A DNA stretch of 64,000 bases, taken from assembly GCF_021917145.1 (NCBI RefSeq), contig NW_025813735.1, positions 281,496 to 345,495 of the forward strand. Direction: 5' to 3'. Source of the stretch: Hypomesus transpacificus (Eukaryota > Chordata > Actinopteri > Osmeriformes > Osmeridae). The position numbers and the translations under genes are program-made. Below are positions 9,641 through 20,162 of the stretch, one piece after another (positions within the stretch are counted from its first letter, which is position 1; the number at the start of each line of letters is the position of its first letter). The notes under the pieces were generated by a model. The model ran no database searches, was not told where the DNA came from, and saw only the letters and a program-made list of their open reading frames with translations.

Positions 9641-12040
9641 AATAGCATTTTATTTTGTCTACATGGGCTGGTGTCCTGGTGGTGTTCCCGTGTGGTCCTG
9701 CAGCTAACAGCAGTGATGGTCAGAAAGCTGCTGTTTATTTAGTCTAACTGTCTTCCCTGTGTCCTCTTACAACACCTCACCCACCTCTCATCAGCTATCA
9801 TCCTCTCTTTCTCTTCTCCTTCCTGTTGCTGTTCTTCCCCTTTCTCCCTCTCTCTGTCTCTCTCTCTTCCTCTGTCTCTGTGATCTTTCTATAAGTCTTG
9901 TCTGCTTTCCACAGCGTTAGGAGATGAACAAGACCAGAATAGTCTTTGGTGTTTTTTGTGTGGGGGTGTGGTGGGGGGGGGGGGGGGTGTGTTTGATATG
10001 AAATCCTTTTGAGAGGAATAGGAGGTTTGTATAAACATGACTTTTGGCATGTGCGTTCTGAAACCATTGGTTGATCCTGTTATTTACATTGTACTTTGAT
10101 ATTTGGCCTGTTTCCTTGCTGAAAGCCAAACCAGATCAAGGAATCACACATTAAAACAGCCAAATAAGGGTATTTATCTGAAGTTGAATACATAAACCTC
10201 AAGGAGATGTTGTGCTTACACAGTAACCTGAGACTTTACATTTTTTCTTCATAGAGAATGTTTGTTTAGCTCTAGATTTATATCCCAAGTACGAGAAGGA
10301 GACCGTAGGATCCTCGAGGCTGCTCATGGGCAAACTGTGGATCTGGATCGCTCAAACAATGAAACATCATATTTGATTACGTCAACATGCAGTACTAGCA
10401 TATTAAAAGTTGTCTTTTAATATGACAACCCCCCCCCCCCCCCCGACTTTTCTGCTAAGTCAGTCTTTCTGCCAAGTCAGTCTTGTGTTTCTCAAATTCA
10501 GCGCTCCTCGTCTTTGGTGAGATTTAAGGGCAGAGGTACCATCATCTACAGCTTCCTCATTCTAACCAAACCCAAGCAGAAAGATGAACGAGCTTCGACC
10601 ACTTCCTGTTTCATGTAGCAGCCCCCCCATGGACTTCCTGGCATTCTCTAGCCTTGATGGGTGGTGGACTGAGAGAGAAGAGTTTGGTCAGAATACTGTC
10701 AGGCTGCAGTGTATGGGAGGTGTGTGTGTGTGTGTGTGTGGGATCGGGTGTTTGTCTGATGAGACGTCCTCTGAGACTCACACATGCTTCCTCACACGAG
10801 TCATCATGTGAGACTTTGGAGGAAGGTCTGAAGGGTTTCCTGCTTTTCAGACGGAAGATAAACTCCTCCCTCCCTCCCTACCTCACTCCCTACCTCCCTC
10901 CCTCCCTCCCTCACTCCCTACCTCCCTACCTCCCTCCTCAGGACAGAGTATTTTCTCATCAGACCGCCAGACGCCAGACGAACATCAGATGACCCCCAGC
11001 CCTCTCACGTCTGCTCCAGGTCCAGCTCCTGTTCCAGGTCAGACTGCATCGGCTCCAGACCTCTCACGTCTGCTCCAGGTCCAGCTCCTGTTCCAGGTCA
11101 GACTGCATCGGCTCCAGACCTCTCACGTCTGCTCCAGGTCCAGCTCCTGTTCCAGGTCAGACTGCATCGGCTCCAGACCTCTCCTCCTCCGCTCAGATCT
11201 CACAGTCACATCTGTACGCGTGAATGGATCTTGTTTAGCTGTCCAGTTTGTCTGTCCGTCTGGTTCTCCAGAAAGCAGAGAGAACCATCAGAGAACCATC
11301 AGAGAACCACCAGAGAACCACCAGCTTCTCTGGCATCCAACCTCGTGGTGTGTTTGGATTTCGGTGTTGTTGTTTGGCGAGTGTGTCTGTATATGTGTTA
11401 CTCTGTTTGTGTTTGTGCACGAGAGACACCACTTTAAGTAACATATCACGGTTAACTTGCATGGTTTTCTTACCAGGCCAGAGGGTAAACAGTGTTGTGT
11501 GAATCCGAATGTTGTAGAAGCGCTGTGTGTTCCAATGGAAAACTATTTAGTCCAACTTTCTAACAATATGTTTTTTCTGTTACTCAATCTGGAAGTAGTA
11601 TTTGTTCTGGTAATGTCTCAAGAGTATTCTGAGGTCAAGATACTGTATGATTTATATCATGCAGCGTCTGAATGTGCCAGTGTGCTGTTCAAGATTGCTT
11701 AGACTGTGAGTTCACCAGATTTAAGATAACCGGCTGCTTTTGCAGTTTTAGAAGCAACACAACTTGACGGTATTTAAGCTGTCCAGCAGTACAGATGTTC
11801 TCCATCAGTTTAAGGGAAAGGAAAGGAAAAAGTTGCTTACTGTTATTCCCCACAGTGTAGAAAAAGGGGGCTTAGGTCTCCATGATACATGATAATGATA
11901 ACAAGGATGATACAAAATACATTACTATATTAAACAATAATTTCTGCTGATTATATACCGAGCAATTGAAAAGAAAAAAATATAATAATATTTTTTAAGA
12001 ACATTCAAAAACATAAAATCTAAAACTTTATTTTTACACA
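9641..12040. other. Intergenic; simple repeats only
   Basis: Contains poly-G near 9972, poly-C near 10429-10444, a CCTC/CCTA-rich block at 10861-10938, and a 59-bp unit (CCTCTCACGTCTGCTCCAGG...) repeated three times at about 10999-11180. No exon or domain was recognised. The end, up to 12055, may include 5' non-coding sequence of the next gene: CCCCCAG just before its ATG looks like an acceptor. Confidence 0.5.
10999..11180 (+). repeat. 59-bp tandem repeat, 3 copies
   Basis: Unit CCTCTCACGTCTGCTCCAGG... GCATCGGCTCCAGA repeats three times with near identity. It is not associated with a recognised gene. Confidence 0.85.
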
Positions 12041-12057
12041 CGCTGCCTCCCCCAGTC

Positions 12058-13086
12058 ATGGACCTAAACTTCACCCAGCTCCCCTCCCCCTGGCCCCCGG
12101 CCGCATCCAACCAGACCAGCAGCTTCAGCAGCCTGTTCACCCAGCAGGTCCTCCCTGCTCTCTACATGCTGATCTGCGGCGTGGGCCTGGTCCTCAACAT
12201 CCTGGCCGCCTGGATCTTCTTCCGGGTCCCCAGCGACTCTGGCCTGGTGGTGTATCTGAAGAACATGGTGCTGGCAGATCTCCTTATGCTGTCCACCTAC
12301 CCGTGGCGCGTGGCCAGCGAGATGGACCTTGGCGGCTGGCGCCTGAGGGTGCTGGTGTGTCGCTACACGGCCGTACTCTTCTACTCCAGCATGTACGTGG
12401 GCATCGTGTTCATGGGCCTCATCAGCCTGGAGCGCTACGTGAGGATTGTACGCTCCTCCTCCTCCTTCTCCTGTGGTTCCCCGCTCCTCCAGAGCGTGGG
12501 CTTTGCCCGCGTGCTGGCTCTGCTCACCTGGAGCCTGCTGGTTCTGTCCGTGCTGCCTAACGTGCTGCTCACCAGCCGGCCCGGGGACGAGGGGAGCTCC
12601 AGGGACTGCATGAAGCTGAAGAGCCCACTGGGGGTGCAGTGGCACTGGGCGTCGAGCCTGTTCAGCGTGGGGCTGTTCTGGGCGACCCTCCTGGTGCTGG
12701 GGTTCTGCTACTCCTCCATCGCCTGTCGGATCTACCGCTCCTACCGCCGCGTGCGGCAGGATGCCGGCGAGGTGTGTCGGAAATCGAACCGCAGCATCCT
12801 GAGCCTCCTGGCGGTGTTCTTTGTGTGTTTTGTGCCGTACCACGCCTGCCGCGTGCCCTACACCCTCAGCCAGATGCCCGGGGCCGGCTTCAGCTGGCAC
12901 AGCCGCTTCCTGCTGTTCCAGATCAAGGAAGGCACGCTGTTCCTGTCTGCGCTCAACGTGTGCCTGGATCCCGTCATCTACTTCCTAATGTGTCGGACGT
13001 TCAGGGAGTCGCTGCTCAGGAAGCTGTCAGGGGGAGGAGCCAGGAGGCGGTCTCTGACCACGGCACAGAGCCTCAGCAACATCTGA
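12058..13086 (+). CDS. gpr87: P2Y12-group class A GPCR, GPR87-like (single coding exon)
   Basis: An uninterrupted 342-residue frame from ATG 12058 to TGA 13084-13086. Seven hydrophobic helices are visible. N-glycosylation sites sit at NFT (4) and NQT (18). TM3 ends SLERY (ERY in place of DRY). ECL2 has the disulfide Cys in DCMKLKSPLGVQWH, TM6 reads FFVCFVPYHACRVPYT, and TM7 has LDPVIYF, the DPxxY form typical of P2Y12-like receptors. The KLKSPLG, CRYTAVLFYSSMY and FLMCRTF blocks resemble GPR87 more than P2RY12/13/14. It is a plasma-membrane receptor, probably Gi-coupled by family; the ligand cannot be told from sequence. CCCCCAG immediately before the ATG suggests a 5' non-coding exon upstream. 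Two more receptors of this group follow on the same strand. Confidence 0.85.
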   Translation: MDLNFTQLPSPWPPAASNQTSSFSSLFTQQVLPALYMLICGVGLVLNILAAWIFFRVPSDSGLVVYLKNMVLADLLMLSTYPWRVASEMDLGGWRLRVLVCRYTAVLFYSSMYVGIVFMGLISLERYVRIVRSSSSFSCGSPLLQSVGFARVLALLTWSLLVLSVLPNVLLTSRPGDEGSSRDCMKLKSPLGVQWHWASSLFSVGLFWATLLVLGFCYSSIACRIYRSYRRVRQDAGEVCRKSNRSILSLLAVFFVCFVPYHACRVPYTLSQMPGAGFSWHSRFLLFQIKEGTLFLSALNVCLDPVIYFLMCRTFRESLLRKLSGGGARRRSLTTAQSLSNI

Positions 13087-13960
13087 CCCTGACCGGGGAG
13101 GGAGGGAGGGATGGTTGGATGGGGGGGAGAGGGAGGGATATATGGAGGGAAGGAAAAGGGGAGATTGAGGGAAAGGGAGGGAGAGGGAAGAAGAGGAGAG
13201 GGGGAGATGGAGGGAGAGAGACTAGGAGGACAGAATCAAGGGAGAATCTGCAATTAAAAGTTGATTTAAATTGCAGACTTCATATGAACGTACAGTACAG
13301 TATATTGGCTCTCTGTTTAGATGGGTATAATGTGTAGGAGATGAAATGTGACATGTTGTGCTTATGCTTAATTAGATAAAGACTTTTTAAAGAAGGCTAC
13401 TCCTATCAGTATTCATATGTTAATCTGTTCATTAGTTGTCTAACACTGGAAGTGTTGCATGTGACCCATGTGTCTTCTTCTGTGGTCATGTCAGCCTGTA
13501 GCTACAGTCAAAGGGCTCCACACCGCAGTGATGACAAAGCACATTACTGGCTTCATGTGCAGAACTGGATACACAAAGAGAAACACACAACCACAGAATC
13601 ACAAGAGCAATCTAGCTGCATGTCTGTTCCTACATTGGAGATGTTTTTGCAATGTTTAAACCAAGAAAACTTATGATTTTTTTGTATAGTTTGGACATGT
13701 TTTGGCTGTATGTCAACGTGGACATATTTTCACAGCAGAAAAAGCAAATTACAATGTTCATATTTAGCCACCAGGGGGCAGTAGTCACATCTACTGGTGG
13801 TACCACACCAGACCCCCACCCCTCGCCCCTCCGCTTGAGGCAGGTGGATGTAGGTGGTACTTTGGTAACTTCCGATTAGGCACCCGGGTCGTCCGGTCGT
13901 TTTGATTCTATTAACTCCAGTCAACATTTTTCAAAACAATCCCCCCCAATAATTTGACTT
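13087..13960. other. 3' flank of the GPR87-like gene; no further gene seen
   Basis: GGGA/GGAG-rich repeat at 13090-13225, then AT-rich sequence. A CTCF-like motif lies at 13767. No coding sequence was recognised. Confidence 0.5.
13767..13784 (+). promoter_or_regulatory. CTCF-like motif between two receptor genes
   Basis: GCCACCAGGGGGCAGTAG closely fits the vertebrate CTCF core (CCASYAGRKGGC). It sits in the spacer between the GPR87-like gene and the next receptor. Occupancy is inference. Confidence 0.45.
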
Positions 13961-14085
13961 TGATTAATTTCATTTTTCAGTTTTCCAAGACTCAGTTTTG
14001 GAATCGTTTAGGAATCGGAATCGTTTTAAATGTACCGGTTTGGCACCGGAATCTTATAAATCCAAACGATACCCAACCTTAGCAC
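13960..14085 (-). mobile_element. Solo end of a hAT-type element related to 16762-17586
   Basis: The end reads AATCCAAACGATACCCAACC and is preceded by GGTTTGGCACCGGAATC. This is the reverse complement of the left end of the hAT element at 16762 (GGTTGGGTATCGTTTGG, then CCGAACCGGTAC). I see no matching second terminus nearby, so it is a fragment. Confidence 0.5.
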
Positions 14086-14254
14086 CGACAGAGATACTTT
14101 ATCTAAGTTATGGAAATGAAGGATCCATGCAAGTAAATAACATTTGACAACAACCTCTTCCTGATTTGACTCTCAAATAACAGGATCAGCACCTGTCTTT
14201 ATAAAAGGAGCTTTTCATCCTCATATGAGTCAACATTTTTTCTCTCATGGACAA

Positions 14255-14430
14255 TCTCACATACACACACACGTGCACACACATACACACACGTGCACAC
14301 ACATACACACACGTGCACACACATTCACACTCGTGCACACAAATACACACACGCGCACAAACATACACATACAAAACACACACAAAAACAGACACACATC
14401 GTACACACACACACAAACACCCACATACAC
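14255..14430 (+). repeat. CA-rich microsatellite/20-bp repeat
   Basis: ACACACGTGCACACACATAC-type units repeated, grading into CACACA and CACAAACA. It lies between the two receptor genes and has no coding content. Confidence 0.9.
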
Positions 14431-15095
14431 ACATCCTGGCCTCTGTGGTGAGTCTCAGTCTGACACAAAACTGAACAGAAGGAAGTGCCAGATCCAGACC
14501 AGCCAATGACAGCTCCGATAAGACCACCCGGATCACACAGCACAGCAGGTAAGAGGAACACACGCACAAACATCTCAGAATTAAAAATATTTAGATTCCA
14601 TGTTATGTAAAATGATCAAAGTATCTAACATGCAATAGATAAAAAGTTTCTATGTTTTGACTCAAGTGATTGGCTGGAGTTGTTCCGCGTTAATGTGATG
14701 ACTTGAATGTAGGTGAGGTGATCAAACAATTTAAACCAAAATGAACTAATGTCATACATAGATGGATGTAGTCAGTGTATGAATGTTTGAATGTAGATCA
14801 AGAGGTCATAAGTTCAAGTTAGCTCTATATGATTGTCTTTTAGGCGGGTTAATAAACATTCTTGTAGCCTACTAGTTATTAGTTAATAAATAGCTATGAC
14901 TACTTGGTGGTGATCTCTGTAGGCATCTGAATCTGTGACACTGCTAGTAAAAATGCTATGCTAATAAAATGCATTTCGATTTGATTGGTCAATGGGCATT
15001 TATGCAGAAGGCAACTGAATAACTGTCATATTCTGTGTTTTATTAGACGGACGCACCAGGGTGATCAGGGGTGTGGGAGAAGTTGAACTTCACAA
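14431..15095. other. 5' flank of the second receptor gene
   Basis: No exon was recognised with confidence. CAGCAG|GTAAGAGG at about 14543-14554 would make a good donor for a 5' non-coding exon. TTTTATTAG at about 15039-15047 is a possible acceptor upstream of the ATG at 15096. A degenerate tRNA-SINE-like fragment (AGATCAAGAGGTCATAAGTTCAAG) is at about 14793-14817. Confidence 0.35.
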
Positions 15096-18000
15096 ATGGA
15101 GCACGTCAACTCATCATCTCCGGTAAACAGCACCCTGGGGAATGACTCCTGTTGCGACATCCAGGACGTACCGCAAACGTTCTTCATAACCACCTACGGA
15201 CTGGTGTTCCTCCTGGGTCTGGTTCTGAACGGCATCACGGTTCGCGTGTACTTCTGCCAAGCCCAGCGGCGCCCCTCAAGTGTGACAGTCTACCTGAAGA
15301 ATCTGGTCGTTGCCGACTTCCTTCTCAGCCTCTGTATCCCGCTGCGGATCGCTAACTACGCGAGCAGGTCCGTCATGCGAAGAGTATACTGCTCTTTCGG
15401 GGCGTCCGCTTTCTATCTGAACATGTACGCCAGCATTCTCTTCATGGACTACATCGCAGCGAACAGGTACGCGAGCAGGAACTCATTCAGCCAGATAAAC
15501 TTTTCAATGCATGCTCATTGGTATTGTTCCTCATGTCTAAGAAACAAGCCCTGGCTGTTCCGCCTTTTTAAGCTTGACATTTTGGGATCAAGGGCGTTGT
15601 TGGACCTAAAACTCTACTGGGGCACAGGCCCCTATTCATATCCCTTTTTTTTCTTTCTAGCTTGCTGCACAATGCACTACTAGGCTGTAGAAACTCCCCT
15701 TGCTTAACCCAGTATACAACAGTTCAGGGACGCAAGTTTGATATCAGCTTTGGCAGGGACATATATTCATATGTCACAACAATTTTTTGAGCTTCTTGTA
15801 ATATTGTTTGTATGTTTTAGTCAAAATAAGATGATGATAGGTCTATCATTTACAAACTTTCTTTAGTTTTGTAATGTTTTCTTAGCCTACCTCAATTCTG
15901 ACTTGTGTGCAGAGTCTGACACCTGGGGGCCTCTTGTATAAACGTTGCGTCCGACAAGAAAGGGCGCAAATAGTGACAGTTTTCCACTCCGCCGACTTTC
16001 TTTTGTTGCTAATACCTGATGACAGGCCAACAAACAGGACACATTTTCTCGCCTCCACCTCTGTTGTCAGGATCTTGATCTCAAAGTCTGTGAAATTGTT
16101 ATTTTTTGCGTGTTTAGACATTTGAATTCAGACAAAGAAATGACCTCAGGAGCGCGTTTATAGGTAATCAGCATATTCATTTATTGAAGGAGGCAAGACG
16201 GGGTCAGTGGCTCGTTCACGGTTAATCTCACGTTGATTGTGATTTAAAAAGGAAAGGTGCGCAGGACCTGGCGTACGACCGGTTTTATACATGTGAATAT
16301 TTCTGTGTAGGTACTTTTCAAGTTTTGGCCGTACGCCATCTTCTGGTATGAAAGCTGCGCAATCTTTTATACGAGGCCCCTGGACTTCTGTGTGTGTGCT
16401 GCAGTGGCTATTTGGCAAGCTCAGAATAGTGCGCTGACATGGAATTCTGCGTGCATCGGTTTGTGTTTTCGGTTAAACTGCTTTGATTTTACAAGCGTTG
16501 ATTGGGATACTGCGTTTTTTTCCGGGATTATCAATTTAAATGAATGTATTGACTAATAAATTAAATTGTTAAAACTCAAACTTCAGATTTTACTGGGCCA
16601 TAGCGGGGGTCTAACGACACCCGTTTGGATTTAAGGTAGGCGCACACAGTTCAGAGGATTGAAGAGTTCAGTTAACTCACACAACCACAGCGATTTAATA
16701 TCTATATATTTTAAAAAGGTCAAGAAGGTCAAAGTTTCCCCGTGTAGCACTCTATCACACCTAGGGTTGGGTATCGTTTGGATTTATACGATTCCGATGC
16801 CGAACCGGTACTTTTAAAACGATTCAGATTCCTAAACCGATTCTTGAAAAACTGAAAACTGAAAATAATCAAAGAAAGCCCCTTTTATAGTATTTTTTTA
16901 ATGAAAAATGATTAAAATGTAACAATACATTAACGTTTTAAAGTAGCTTACTTAATAAATAGATATTAAGTAGGCTAACCCTAAGTCACCTAACACACAA
17001 CTACAATAATTTAACAATAAATAACAGTTACACTATTAACAAATAACAACAAAATAAATGTTGAGTTGGTATGCTAACTAAACCAGCTTAAAACTTTAAC
17101 AGTTCTTTTGCAGAAAAATGACCATATTTGCCTTCTCTGGCAAGATACTAAACCTCTCCTGACTTATAGCATGTCCTGCACAAGAGAAAACTATCTCAGA
17201 TGGTGTCGAAGAGGCCTGTACACACAGGTATGAGTTTGAAAGGGCAGACAAATTGGAGAGACTGTCCCGGGACCAGGGGCTGATGTCCGCAAGCTGTGGA
17301 ACACGGTGCATCTCTCTGCTTTAAGAAGTATTCCGTGTGTTGCCGCATATTTCAATAAATTCAACATGCTCCCCCTTTGCACATAATCGGTTTTAAACAT
17401 TTGTTGCATTTTGCGATGTTGGAATCCTTGGCTGTGAAATACAGCCACAGCTTTATTTCGGAGCGACAGAGGGAAAATATTTCAGTCGACACATTAAGTG
17501 GAACCGAAATGAGGAACCGAAATGTGCGTTCTAATCCGGTCCGATTCCTACCTGTATCATAGGAACCGGTTAGGTACCCAACCCTAATCACACCTCCTGC
17601 CCCCTTGTCTACATCCTGTACCCTCCCTGTCCCTTCCCTATCCACTTCCTGTCCTCCCAGGTACCTAAAGATTGTCCGCCCGCTGGAGAATCACTCCTTT
17701 CAGACTGTCCGCTCAGCCCACCTCGTCTCCATAGCAACCTGGTCTGTCCTGGTGACCATGATGTGCATCTACGTGACTCTGCATCTCGTCACCAGTCAGG
17801 ACGAGACGCAGCCCTGCATGGCCCTGGGCTGCGACACCACGCACAGCCCTGAGATGCACCTCTTCTACAAGATCATCCACTCCTCCCTGGCGGCCATCTT
17901 CCTGTTTGTCCTGGTCTCCCTGGTGCTGCTGTACCGTGGAACCTGCTGGAGGCTGGAGCAGGCGCAGCGGGCCCGAAGGACCGCCTGCCGCAAGCTGAGC

Positions 18001-18426
18001 AGGTCCAGGAGCAACATGCGTGTTCTGGTGGGCGTGTTCTGCGTGTGTTTCGTTCCCTACCACCTGGTGCGTGTGCCCTACGCCTTGTTCAAGCGCAGGT
18101 GCGAGTGGGCGAGGCTTTTCTACTTCCTGAAGGAGGGGACGGTGCTGCTGTCGGTTCTCAACGCTTGCCTGGACCCGTTTATTTACTTCATTTTCAGCAA
18201 GGCCTTCAGAGAGCAGCTGGGAGTCGGGGGAGCCTCGAACGTCACCCAGACCCAGCTGGAGATGAGGGGAGCCTCGAACGTCACCCAGACCCAGCTGGAG
18301 ATGAGGAGAGCCTCGAACGTCACCCAGACCCAGCTGGAGATGAGGAGGAACAGCGAGGGTCTCCTGGGACTCCAGAGGACAGAGAAAACTATCGTCACCA
18401 CGTCTAGACGGACAAGTGTGATTTAG
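15096..18426 (+). CDS. Divergent P2Y12-group class A GPCR (2 coding exons)
   Basis: Exon 15096-15466 (donor GTACGC) joins exon 17661-18426 (acceptor CCTCCCAG) in phase 2, inside the Arg codon of the DRY-position motif. This gives about 378 residues ending RTSVI. Features: NSS/NST sequons near the N-terminus, TM2 YLKNLVVADFLLSL, TM3 FYLNMYASILFMDYIAANRYLKIVRP (NRY, not DRY), TM6 FCVCFVPYHLVRVPYA, and TM7 LNACLDPFIYF. TM2, TM6 and TM7 look like P2RY12/13/14. TM4 and ECL2 lack the usual LPNMILTN block and instead have MALGCDTTHS, which recalls carboxylic-acid receptors. The cytoplasmic tail has a 13-residue segment repeated three times. Orthology is unresolved: it could be a fish-specific member of the cluster or a diverged P2RY. 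The 2.2 kb intron hosts a hAT-derived element. Confidence 0.82.
16762..17586 (-). mobile_element. hAT-type transposon remnant with BED-finger fragment
   Basis: Ends are TAGGGTTGGGTATC at 16762 and GGTACCCAACCCTA ending at 17586. They are flanked by an identical 8-bp duplication ATCACACC (16754-16761 and 17587-17594), diagnostic of hAT-type insertion. On the minus strand at about 17361-17480 a frame encodes EIKLWLYFTAKDSNIAKCNKC, the W-x-YF / C-x2-C start of a BED zinc finger as found in hAT/ZBED transposases. A shifted frame downstream (LLKYAATHGILL) looks like the finger's tail. At 825 bp it is an internally deleted, inactive copy in the receptor intron. Confidence 0.85.
18229..18348 (+). 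repeat. Coding minisatellite: 39-bp unit x3 in the receptor tail
   Basis: GCCTCGAACGTCACCCAGAC recurs at 18232, 18271 and 18310 (period 39 bp). It encodes three copies of (G/R)ASNVTQTQLEMR in the cytoplasmic tail of the receptor. The period keeps the frame, so copy number could vary without breaking the protein. Confidence 0.95.
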
Positions 18427-20154
18427 CACCAAGGCCCACTATTCCACTATTGGTCAGTGGGACCTGTTGAGTAGCTGATCTCTTCCACTATTGGTCAGTG
18501 GGACTTGTTGACTAATTGAAGGGAACTCTTATGAAGGATCAATGCAATATTGAGTAAAATATGTGTTCTATTATAATTAAGTTATTTTATGACTGTTCTT
18601 TACTGCTGAAATTTTGCAAAGATATCTATTCCTCGAAATGACTACAATCTGCTGTGAAAAGTCACAATCCCCTTTTATGATTCTGAGAAATGTGACTAAT
18701 TATATAAGGTCAAAAGGAGGAGGTGGTGGAAGATAGTCAAGTAGTCTGCATTAAAGATCCGATCAATTATTATTGTCACCTCACTTCCTCATCACAGTTC
18801 CTGAACACAGGCGGCTCCTCTATTCTAGTTCCATAAAATTAAACTCAATTTCAACCACAGGGTCCTACAACCAGGAAATGACACGCACACACACACCTCA
18901 GGAAGGTCTCTTTGACAGGAGAGCCTCGTTTTGTCAGATCTACAGACACTGTGGAAGGTTGAGGCTTGCGTGATGACACGAGCAGGAAGCTACTGTCTAG
19001 TTAAATGTCAGGATACGCAGGGGTGGGGCTTGCTGGCAGATACTGACTAAGATCACCCCGGAACCCAGGACCCTGGCCAGCAGGAGCCGCTGTCCTAACA
19101 GAGGAGGTAAACACACAACTCCATGTTGAAACAGGAACAATGCGGTACGTTATCATTCTGTTCAGTATGCTTCAGCTCATAACCTCTACTTCTCTACTTC
19201 TTCGAACAGTGGTCACAGAGTCGCTTGGGAGGACTGTATCACACCAGACTTTAGCGTCTAAGTTGGGTTGAATATCATCGCTGTACCATTGCAGCTCTGT
19301 AGAGTCACACTGTGTGGTTTATCTGATGAGATTAAGAATAGTTGACATGAAGTGTGGCCTGACCCAGGCACTTGTCTTCTCTCCCACCCTCCCCTGGATC
19401 TCTACACGTGGTCAGCAACTTTACTATGACAAACGAACAGGAGGGAGCATTCATCAAAATCATTTAACTTTGTAAAAGAAACTACATTTATTACATCAGA
19501 TGAGCGAACAGGTGAGAGAGGAGTTTGTTTCTTACAGTTTGAAATGAACTGAACCATTTCCTGTTGAGGAGATTTACATCTCACCACGAAGTTTCATGTC
19601 TGCAATGTGAGAAAATAAATTTGTCAGGGAAACGTCATAGGCAAATGTAGAAAACCTATACGGAATTTAAGAGTTTGCTAAGGCTAATTCTGCCTCTTTG
19701 GGTTAGGTAACATAGTTCAATAGGAAACACACAAAACATAACTAAGCAAAACAATATAGACTAGGTCTAGTACTTAAAGTAGGATACTTACAAAGTAAGT
19801 ACAAATAAACCTATACAAAGTTGTCAATATATGAATATACAAAATCTGTATGTTGAAAGCCCACTTGCAATGTTGTAGAAAAAGATGAAAATGTAGGCTA
19901 CGCCCTCAGTTAGCTTAGATTAGGCCAGGCTGGACTCTTTTTCCGCATGATTGCAACATATCTAAATACAGAAAGAGTTATAAAAAAATATAATCTAATT
20001 GGGCCTATAGTTATTTCTCAAGGCAATAAAAACTAATATTTTACGAGACCAAATGCATGGTGTGTGACCGGAATTGAAACCATTTGTTTTGGGGGCGTAG
20101 GCCTATGACACTTTCCTTCTCATATGTTGTCGTTAATTTGCAGTCTAATAAAGC
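18427..20154. other. Intergenic/3' flank, no gene seen
   Basis: AT-rich sequence following the second receptor. TTCCACTATTGGTCAGTGGGAC is duplicated at 18442 and 18483. An AATAAA at 19614 is too distant to assign. No recognisable exon or domain was found. Part may be 3' UTR of the receptor or 5' sequence of gpr171. Confidence 0.45.
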
Positions 20155-20162
20155 ACATCTGT

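Noticed and set aside
12064-12900. 278-aa minus-strand frame opposite the GPR87-like receptor
   Set aside because: Shadow of the GC-rich plus-strand gene; no domain, while the plus frame has complete GPCR motifs.
17713-18432. 239-aa minus-strand frame opposite the second receptor
   Set aside because: Antisense shadow of the receptor exon and its 39-bp coding repeat.
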